Assembly (NCBI GenBank): GCA_949751835.1
Contig: CATKHK010000011.1
Span: 248,327 to 312,326, forward strand
Direction: 5' to 3'
Length of the DNA: 64,000 nt
Source of the DNA: Blepharisma japonicum
Taxonomy: Eukaryota > Ciliophora > Heterotrichea > Heterotrichida > Blepharismidae
Part shown: positions 55,301 to 64,000 of the stretch, piece by piece
Numbering within the stretch: position 1 is the first letter of the stretch
Layout: each line of letters begins with the position of its first letter
Notes under the pieces: generated by a model
Seen by the model: the letters and a program-made list of their open reading frames with translations, nothing else
Databases searched by the model: none
Told to the model about the DNA's origin: nothing
Position numbers and translations under genes: made by a program

Positions 55301-56653
55301 AGAGCCAGCAATTGATGTAGCGAAGTATATATGTGGATTATTAGCTGATGAAATGTCATAATATGGAACATAAACTAAAGATCCATCAGGAAATCGTGTA
55401 CGGGGGTTATTTCCTATTCTAATGCAAAATCCGTAATATAAAAATTTAGTTTTGCATGAGAGACACATTAAACCATATGGGCCTACATAAACTTTTGAAC
55501 AATCAGGATCGAGTATATAATAAAAATTGCAGTTGCCATTTGCAAAATTACATTCAAGTATGTTGCATTCCCAGAAGCAGTTTTTCGTTTCAAAAACTTT
55601 GTAAATATCGCAAGCATAATTTGAGGCCTTAAAGCAGTTTTCTAAGTATGAAACATATTGAAAATCTTGGCGTATAATTTGCTGATATGAAGAAAAAATT
55701 GCTAAGCCAGTATTTTGACATCAATTTTTTGGATATTGGGTTATTCTGTCGAAATTGCAATTAGCTACTAAGCATTCTGGCTTGCATTTTCCATAATCTA
55801 AATAAGTGCAGCCATTTGAGCATGCACAGTCTTTATAATCGTACTCACAATCATAATTATTGCATTCATGATTACAAATTCCATTTCCGAGCATTTCTGG
55901 ATAACATCCACTAGCACAAGCTCCACAATCATGATTATCTAGAACACAATTTCAATTATTACATGCTGGATCACACTTACCATCTCCAAGCATGGATTTG
56001 AAACATCCTGGAGAGCAGTCACAATCTCAACCGTCAAAGTTACACTCAGGCACATGGCAAGCTTCGTCACAAATTGAATTTGAAAACATCCAAATAAAGC
56101 AGCCAGGTGCACAAATTCAATTATTACAGTCACCAAAATCAAAATTGCATCAAGGATAAGCACATTCAAGGTTGCAAACTCCATTACCTAATAAATTAGA
56201 AGAGCACCCAGGCTGGCATTCCTGACAAGATCCAGACCCATAATAGCAAGGTGGCACGTTACAATCAGGGTTACAATTTTCCTGAAGTTTGACTTCTGTG
56301 CCTACATAAAATTTACATGAAAACGCACAATACCCGCAATCTCCTCAATCATATCCGCAGTTTCTGGTATTACAAATAGCATCACATATTCCATTTCCAA
56401 GCATTTCCTTTTTACAGCCATCTATATATATGCAACTTCAATAGCAATCTGAACTTTCTTTATTAGCCAAGCCATCGACATAAATGCTTGTGTCATAATT
56501 GCAATAAGGTGTCATGCATTCTGGGTTGCAATGGCCGTTTCCTTTCTGAATAATTATTACTTTTGCATCTGGGCATTCCCACAAATTGCACGAAAGTTGT
56601 TCATTAGCATATATGCCAGCTATACAGTAGAATAAGACCCATAGAATTACCAT
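49397..56653 (-). CDS. Giant surface protein: LNR repeats, beta-helix array, Cys-rich stalk, multi-TM C-terminus
   Basis: 2418 residues in one frame, with many TGA-Trp. The signal peptide is MVILWVLFYCIAGIYA. Residues ~20-310 hold five or six LNR (Lin-12/Notch) repeats such as LGNGICDAICNTRNCGYDWG and LGDGKCDPACNN. About 600-1720 is a right-handed parallel beta-helix array of ~25-residue turns with S-x-F-x-x-N and GGAI/GGAIY motifs. At ~1850-1985 is a Cys-rich stalk (CLACPDHAKCYGNF, GYKGNMCQSCDSGYSRLYKN). About 1985-2360 contains eight or nine hydrophobic helices, followed by an Asn/Ser-rich cytosolic tail. This architecture is known from large ciliate and oomycete membrane proteins; an adhesion or receptor role is inferred. 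The downstream neighbour is a paralogue. Confidence 0.85.
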
Positions 56654-57067
56654 TATTTATAAGTAATGTTAATTTGATAATTATTTAATCTGTCCGATAT
56701 CGGTATAAAAAAAACAAATTTTTGGTCAAGTAAATTTATATAGCGCAAAGTAAGCTTAAAACCCGATTTAATTTGGAGAGTATTTAATAGAATCTCAACT
56801 ACTAATATTGATGGTCTTTAGTTAAAATGCAACCCATAACCATTTTAGCTCTGATTGTTTATTATACTAAATATATGAAGCAATTAAGACTAGGAGAAAA
56901 ATTTTCTGGTAGCTTTTTAAGCAAGATAGTTTTAGAATTAAAAGAAATATGATTAGGCATTTTTAGAGCCTAAAAATAATCCTTTCCTCTTTTGATTGTA
57001 AGTCATATAAATGCAAGTTTCATTTTAGCTCAAGAAGATCTGAAAGAGCCAGATCTCCGCCTCTCAA

Positions 57068-57594
57068 ATGAAATTTGCAAATAGAGTTATTTTGCAAGAA
57101 AGCTATAAGATTAATAAATTGTCAGAAAATGATGCAAGTGGTAGATTAAGGAAGTATTTAAATTCGTGGCTATAGTACCTAATTTGTGCTAAATGCTTAA
57201 AAAATAAAATGTTAACTCATATTCCTGTGCATTTCTTTGAATTTGATGAGAAATTTTTTAGGAGCTAAAGAGAATAAAAGAGGAAATTGGTATGAGATCT
57301 ACTTTAAAGATGTGAGGTTGTTGATAACGAGATAAGAGCGATAGATACTGAAAGAGGAGAGCTGTTCCTGACTGCAGAATCAGTTAATCTAGCATTATTC
57401 AAAAGTGGCATCAAATAAACAATGAAGCAACTCTAAAGGAGGCAGAATCAAGATATCAGGAGGAATATATCAAAGAGAATAAAGAAAAGTGTATTTGAAG
57501 GTTGATACAAGCTATATGTATTATGCAGTTAAAACTTGACAAATTGCGAATCAAAAGCCTGCAATGGGTTTGCTTAGCTTTATTGCTCTCTTAG
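57068..57594 (+). pseudogene. Decayed host gene between the two giant genes
   Basis: Plus-strand coding-like fragments in changing frames with several stops: MKFANRVILQESYKINKLSE and NDASGRLRKYLNSW; later VVDNEIRAIDTERGELFLTA and ESVNLALFKSGIK; finally NNEATLKEAESRYQEEYIKE and NKEKCIWRLIQAICIM (with TGA as Trp) to TAG 57592-57594. No family is recognised. The remainder of the 1.18-kb spacer (56654-57832) is AT-rich and presumably includes the promoter of the upstream giant gene near 56660-56800. Confidence 0.4.
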
Positions 57595-57832
57595 TAATTA
57601 AGTAATAATCAAAAACATTTGTTTCTGGAAGTTATATTAAATTCAAATTTCTTTCATGAAGTTCAAAATCACATGTCATTTTTGAATTTCTAGTTTACAA
57701 TTAAGATATAAGTCTTAGCCTTCTAATCAAATGACATGGAATCATTTTGACAACAAAAATCTTTGCTTGCTGATTAAGAAGAGCAAAATTATCTCAGTCA
57801 TATATTATTATTTTATAGTATTTTATCTTTAA

Positions 57833-60800
57833 TTAAGACTCTGCATTATAATCAAGGCTTATCATCTTGTCTATCTCATTTTTTTGGCTTTCATTATTAC
57901 TTAGACAAGATTGCTCATTACTTAAACTGGCTTCAAAATTTTCATTAGATGCATGATTACTTATAATGATTTGGTTTCTTACTTTTTCAATTTCTGGATC
58001 ATTAGAAATTTTATAGCGATTTCTCCAAATTTTGGCTTTTTGATAAATAAAACAAAAAACCACCCTAAAAATACAAAAAGTCCAATAAGCCAAGAAGTAG
58101 CTTAGCAAAAACAATAATAACAAAAAAGAATAAACCAGCATTATCTCCAAGCGACCCAGTCAAATAAAATAATCCACTATAGACTGTAATAACGCACACA
58201 AACTTAGCTTGCAGCTCTAAATGATTTAAGTTTGGCTCAACATAAGGACTATTAGAATACTGAATCTGCAAAAATACCGTCAACAATATCGCAGCAATCA
58301 ATGCTTGAATTTTTAATGCTATATTCGTCAAAAAGACTGAACAGCAAATAAGAATAATTTTATTGTAGATAATAATAAATTCCCAATAATATTGCTTTAA
58401 ATGATACCCATTAAATAAAAACCCATAGCGAAGCTTCACATTTAGCTCTTCCAAGTATTTTCTCTTCCTAATTAGGGCTACCAAGCAGATAGTAGGCAAT
58501 AAGATTCCCCAGATAAGAATAGACGGTAAAGAGACTATTAGAACATAAAACTTATGCTCATCGTCCCAGCATCTTATATCAAGGTCTTCTTCTAGCCAAT
58601 ATTCTCCTGAATTAATTTCTGTACAATTAAATGAAGCAAACATTTTTTTAATAATACTAGGATGCACTAAAAATAGAAGAATGATGCAAGTAGAAATATA
58701 ATCATCCCAAAAATTCTTAAATGATCTTTTTTTAAGCTTGATTATAATCCAAATAATCATTGCTAAAATGGCCATGAGTATTGGAATTAAAGAAATCATA
58801 ATCAGGCTCCTATAAAAGAAATTGCTATACGAAGTTTCGTTCTCTAAAAGGCATTGAAAAGAATAGAGTTGCTGATAGATATAATCTGTACTTGATTGGA
58901 TATAAAATAACTTTAAAACTTCACTAGGTCAATTCAATTTGAAAGTAGAAGTCAAGATGATCATTTGTAAATAATTTAACAAAATTCTAATATAAATTGA
59001 CATTAAAGCCTTTGGCTTGAATGCTGACTTTATGGTTGCTCTTATAATAATGGAGACTAATATAAATAGCGCTATAGTGATTGCTATTGTAATTGCTAAA
59101 TTTTTAGCAAATGAAGGGCATTCTTCACACTTATTTGCACTTGTGCGAGAAAATCCAGCATCACATGATTGACATTTATTACCTTTATATCCAGAATTGC
59201 ATAAACCAGTATAAGATACATTTACAGGATCAGGAGATCCTAAGCAAGCATTATAATTTGGACATTTCCAAAATTTATCTGTATAAGCATTATCTCTTCA
59301 GTATCCTGGCTTTGGAGCCATTCGAAAGCTTCCAAAGCATTCTGCATAACTTGGGCAACCTAAACATTGAGTTGCTATAGCGCTTAAGCTATAATATCCA
59401 TATCCACAAACTTCACAATTTTTTCCAGCCTTGATTTCTCCAATTTCACAATCCCTCAGTTCAATATTAATAAGCAAATTTTGATCAAAAACTGCATTAT
59501 TTGATTTAATTTTTTTATTATTGTCAATAGCTGAGGTAAATACTCCAATAGTCACATTTAATCCTGGCTCATCTGAAATTGTGTACTGAAAAAAAGTAAA
59601 AATGCCTTTAAGTGCTTTAACTTTGGTAACTCCTGCTATAATTGTGCTCACATTTTGTGATTTTAATTCACCAAGACTAGCATTGTCTGTTGTTATGATT
59701 TGGTTCATATTGTCAACAAGCGCAACCATTATAGGTTTTTTGCTATCTTGCCCAGGGGCAACTGATGATAAACTGAAAGTTGAGATTGGGCTATCTTCCA
59801 AGTGCCTAATATTCTTGTAGCCTTCCAGTTCTCCATTTTCATTTATGCTCATAAGTTTTACAGGGTAGGATGAGTAATCATTTCCATACTTGGCAACATT
59901 ATTCATGAAATAATTATCGGATAGTATCGGTGCTCAGTCATTTCAATTGATGGCACCTCCATTATAGGTCGCAGAGTTTCCTGTGAAATTACATGATTCT
60001 ATGTTAAATTCGCACTCTTCACTTTTTATGCAACTCAGTTTGATTGCTCCTCCAATGCCCTCACTTATTTCTGAATCATAAAAGTCTTGCTTTGAAAATG
60101 CTTTATTGCTGGTAAAAGTTGCTATTGATATGGATCCACTTAAATCATTTATATATATAGCTCCTCCGTTATTTGCTGAGTTTTCATTAAAAGAGCATGA
60201 AGATATTTCATAAATGCTATTTTGTGATGTTTGACTATCAAAGTATATAGCACCTCCAGCAATTGAAGCTTCATTATTATTGAATGAACAAGATTTAATC
60301 TTTATATCACCACATGAATAACAGTATATTCCTCCACTTAATCTTCCATTTCCATTTTCAAAGGATGACTTTGAAATATTTAGTTTTTTCAGATAGCTCC
60401 CATATATTCCAGATTTTGAGAAATAATTAAATATAGAATCTTCTATGGTTAATGGTGTTTGGTATGCGTAAATAATTCCACCTTCCAAGCTATGGGAATC
60501 TGAAAATTTGGAGTCTTTTATTATTAAAGCAGAATCTAATGAGGAATAAATAATTCCTCCAGAAGTTACCGAAGATAAATTTTTAAATTCTGAATTTTCT
60601 ATTTCAACATAGCTTGATGAAGAATATATTGTACCTCCTGAATCACTAGAAATCCCATATGAAAATATAGAATTCTTTATGTAAACAACACTGTTTATTG
60701 AAATATAAATAAAGCAGCCTAGGACACAGCTCTGGTTGGAGAAATGAGAATTTAAAACACTTAGGCTTGAAAGCGACAGCTTAATCCCACCTTGGTTACT

Positions 60801-63800
60801 ATATATTCTTGAAGACTCAATTAAAGTTTTGGAATTTATCAAAACTATTGATCCTCCGTTTTTCGAGTTATTCTCGTAAAATTTGCTGAAATTAAGATTG
60901 GATTCTCTGTTTGTGTTAAATCCATATATAGCAGATCCATCTTCATCACATGAATTTTGGGTAAATTCAGAGTCAATAATTGAAAATACAGAATCTTGTT
61001 CTGCATAAATGGCACCTCCAATCTGAGCTTTGTTGCCTGCGAAATTGCATGAGTTGCAATAAAATTCTGAAGCGGAGCTTAGCAAAACGGCTCCACCATT
61101 AGTGGAGCTTGTATTATTTAAATACTTGCTGGAATTAGAAATTGCAATAGCAGAGTTTTGCAATCGTAAGCATGGCCCAGAAGTGGCTGAATTATGTTGA
61201 AAAATAGATCCAGAATCATTGAGTGAGTCATAGTTTAAGGATATAGATACCCCATAGTTATACTCAAAAACGCAATTTATTGTTTTAATGTAAGAAATGC
61301 TGTTTTGATTGTCTGTAAGTATTACTGAAAGTCCTTTATTATTTGAAAACTTGCATGAATCAAAAGTGGCTGTTGAGTTATTTATATCTATTTGAAGAGC
61401 GGAACTTAGCCTGCCTGAATTTGTGAAAAAATCGCAGAATGAAAAATTTAGATTGCCTTTGCTGTAAAGTAGGATACAGGCAGAAATTTTGGAGCTATTT
61501 TCGATAAAATTGGAATATATTATAGCTGAAGAATCTGCCAAGGTTATTGTGCTGTCAATATATAAGCAAGAAGCATAAGATGCGGAGTTAAAAGAAAAAG
61601 TTGAACTTTTAATCGAAATTTCTGTGTTTGATGATCCGGTTCACTGTTGGGCAATAAAAATGCTGCCTCCATAAAGGGCTGAATTGTTTCTGATATTTGT
61701 TGATGATATCTCAAATAAGCTTGTCCCACTTGCTAATATTTGAAGATAGAGCACTGCTCCTCCATATCCATTTGGAGAATAGTTTGATTCAAATCGAGAA
61801 GATCTAATAGAGATCATTTGGCTTGCTACATTTATGGCGCCACCATAATCTCCTGTATTTTCTCTAAATGTGCAATTATCTATATACAGACCGATACTGT
61901 CTTTAATTTCTATTGCTCCAACTCCTGTATCATAGCTGTTAAAGTTTTCTTCAAATGAGGAATTTTTTAAAACTCTGCTAAAATTTCCTGTAAATAAAAA
62001 GCAAATTGGTAAAGCCCCATTCCCCTTATTTGATTTACAGTTTATAGAGCTAATATCAGCAGTATCTGAACTAACTATTGAATAAGTAGGCGATGAATTT
62101 CTACAAGTATTGTTTATAATTGTAGCTTGAGAAATATCAACATTGTAAGAATTTGATATAGAAACCATATATTTGCAATCAAGCACTTCAGGATTTATTG
62201 CTTCTCTTTTTAAATAAACATCTTCATTTCTGATAAAATATGCAAGAAGTAAAGTGTTGAAATTTTTATCTTCGCTTGGAGATCCATTAGAGTCAATATT
62301 AATATTTTTGAGAGAGAGATTAACTACTTTAGACAGATTAATCATTCCAACTCCATGATTATTCTTGAATGACAAGCTGTCCATTTTGCATCATCTTGGC
62401 CCTAAATGCGCATCTAGAGTTCTCCCAGAGCTCAGTTTATAAGGTCTTAAAGTTCCATTTTTGTATTCATCTAGTATAAATGAGTTTGAAATAGTTATTG
62501 CAGGTCCTTGCTCTATCCCATTGCCCTCAAAAGTTAAGTTTTCAAAATGAATATTTATGAGATAATAAAAAAGATCAATATCAATCAGTGAAGATTTTCC
62601 ATAATTAGAAATAAATCTTGAATTATGTATATAAAGGTGGTCTTCATATGAGTAAGATAGATAATAAGTTTCATTTACACCTCCAGGATATGATTTCACG
62701 CTCAAGTCGAGGTTTATTATTCCATTCTCACAGTAATTATACATAAAAGTGCAATTATCTATTGTTAAAAAGTTGACTGCACTTATATAAATCATTGAAA
62801 CCTGGGCATATATGCTATCTTTTTTTCTGTAAACCAAATTATATTTGAATTCAACATCTTTGATTAAAACTGAAGTAATTGTAGGCGAATATAAAAATCC
62901 TCTAAATTCCATTTGGTCTCCATACTCATACCCATTATTTAATCTGGTTACTGAGCCTCCAATATATATTAGATCCGCATTTGAAGTATCTTCACCAGTG
63001 AGTGATATTATTGCAGCTGTATCGTATCACTTTAGTCAGATATTGTCAAAATCAACATTGTAAAGCCTTATATTAGCTTCTCCTCCAATAAGACTGCTGT
63101 AGCCTGACCTAAAGTTTATGAATTTCACATTTCTCAAAATTAAAATAGATGCTAAATAGTTTGCGTTAAGGTCTGGCATTACAGATCTACAGTAAAAGAG
63201 TGGGTGATTATATCTAGACCATGCTTTTGGATATAAACTATTGCAAAAATCATTCGGCAAATTGCTCGATACACTTTCACCTCTATCATTATAGTAAAAT
63301 CCATTATTTTTATTATAAGTGTTATATGAGCAATAGGAGCAGTAAATTGAGTCGCTACAAGTACTTCCTTCTATATCATCTCCTTGAATAATTAAATTTT
63401 CCATTTCAAGATTCCCGAAAACTTGGATCATAGTATAATTCCAACTTTTAACTTTCATAGTAATTTTGCTGTCATCTTGAGAAATTATTTTTCACTCTCT
63501 TATTTCATTAGTGAAGCCAAACTGTATATCATTGAAATCATATGATCCGTCATTCTTTAGAAGAATAATATTATGATAGGTTTTAATATTGGAAATTGCA
63601 TATTTTATTGTTTCGAATGGATTATTTATTGATCCATCACCTGAAGGTAAATTATTTATTTGCTTTGAAGTTACATAATAAAAGGAGAGATGAGGAAATA
63701 AATCAAATGATGATAAATAGTTAGAGTAATATAGAGAAAGATCAAATAAATTTAGGTTCGTGCAATAAGTGCTTTTATCAAAGCATTGATTGCAAGAAGC

Positions 63801-64000
63801 TTTCCCTAGGCTTTCGGTTGGGTTTGCACAAATATTGCAGAGGTTTCATGCAGATTTTGGAAGATTTTCTTTGCAAGAACTATAAGAATTTATATTGCAT
63901 AATCCATAATTGCATTCAGGAACGAAGCATTCTGAGTGGCATTGGCTTGCATCAAGAGCCATTGCTATATTGCATTTGTAATTAGAAGCAGTAAAGCATT
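57833..64000 (-). CDS. Second giant LNR-family/beta-helix/multi-TM protein, N-terminus outside the window
   Basis: Paralogue of the neighbouring giant gene, running off the right edge (~2055 codons visible). The visible part starts in a Cys-rich region (CNIAMALDASQCHSECFVPE). It continues through a beta-helix array (about 63600-59950, with GGAIY and S-x-F-x-x-N turns), a Cys-rich stalk (CLGCPSYAECFGSFRMAPKP, CQSCDAGFSRTSANKCEECP) and eight or nine membrane segments (about 59120-58060). The main frame ends at TAG 58065-58067 (LLDFLYF). A +1-shifted frame then carries a tail homologous to the neighbour's tail (VVFCFIYQKAKIWRNRYKIS..) to TAA 57833-57835. No 15-18 nt intron explains the shift, so there is a frame lesion or a sequence error near 58065-58095. 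Confidence 0.8.

Noticed and set aside
58065-58150. Intron joining the two frames of the second giant gene
   Set aside because: A length of 1 mod 3 (for example 16 nt) is needed; no GT..AG of 15-18 nt fits between the membrane module and the tail.
49900-63600. Bacterial Pmp-like autotransporter gained by transfer
   Set aside because: The GGAI beta-helix motif resembles chlamydial Pmp repeats, but the genes use TGA-Trp, have eukaryotic LNR repeats and end in a multi-helix membrane module. Such beta-helices are common in ciliates.
1-64000. Stentor, Condylostoma or Loxodes as the source
   Set aside because: Stentor reads TGA as stop. Condylostoma and karyorelicts use TAA/TAG as Gln, whereas nearly all genes here terminate cleanly at TAA/TAG.
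1-64000. CRISPR arrays, rRNA genes, telomere repeats, tRNAs
   Set aside because: Scanned by eye on both strands; the only short tandem array is the LINE minisatellite, and no rRNA, telomeric or convincing tRNA sequence was seen.

Overview
The window reads as macronuclear (somatic) DNA of a heterotrich ciliate, most likely Blepharisma. The DNA is AT-rich and gene-dense, and most genes have no introns. UGA is read as tryptophan: the HECT, carboxypeptidase, decapping, AP-endonuclease and CIA2 genes each carry in-frame TGA where the family has Trp or continues without a break. No convincing gene ends in TGA; all end in TAA or TAG. The introns seen are only 15 to 18 nt (GT..AG). UGA as Trp, UAA/UAG as stops and 15-nt introns together fit Blepharisma. 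Stentor uses the standard code, and Condylostoma and Loxodes reassign UAA/UAG. The organism name is an inference from these traits.

Layout: 1-4.8 kb holds the end of a coiled-coil gene, an unknown basic protein, a mucolipin-like (TRPML) channel and a medium-chain reductase. 4.8-8.5 kb (minus) is one long PHD-finger/coiled-coil protein resembling the C-terminal half of KDM5 demethylases. 8.9-14 kb carries CIA2 (Fe-S assembly), a MAPEG enzyme, the decapping enzyme DCP2, a histidine phosphatase and two unknown genes, one with an in-frame TAA. 14.4-22.9 kb is a giant HUWE1/TOM1-type HECT ligase, followed by a tubulin-type carboxypeptidase (CCP). 25.5-33.3 kb (minus) carries a decayed Sel1-like relic, a TRAF-type zinc-finger protein, the dynactin actin-related protein ARP10, a probably lipid-anchored protein, acyl-CoA oxidase, a DENN-type protein with three 15-nt introns and a PLAC8 protein. 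33.6-45.2 kb carries a double cNMP-binding protein, a MORN protein, ribosomal eL20, a decayed frame, RRP6/EXOSC10, a C2-PX protein, a CEP70-like coiled-coil protein, an unknown protein and a GALK2-type kinase.

45.2-47.9 kb is a graveyard: a broken B-box-like gene, a dead LINE remnant whose C-terminal frame holds an in-frame 15-bp minisatellite, and an open frame without a start. APE1 follows. 49.4-64 kb (minus) is filled by two tandem giant surface-receptor-like genes: signal peptide, LNR (Notch-type) repeats, a long right-handed beta-helix array, a Cys-rich stalk and about eight or nine membrane segments. The second runs off the right edge. A decayed gene lies between them.

Most genes are unrelated housekeeping or cytoskeletal genes packed 15-450 bp apart, often divergent or convergent; there is no operon logic. 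The least explained items are the tandem LNR/beta-helix/multi-TM genes, two introns ending in TAGTAG, the coding frames broken by TAA, and the LINE-embedded pentapeptide repeat.
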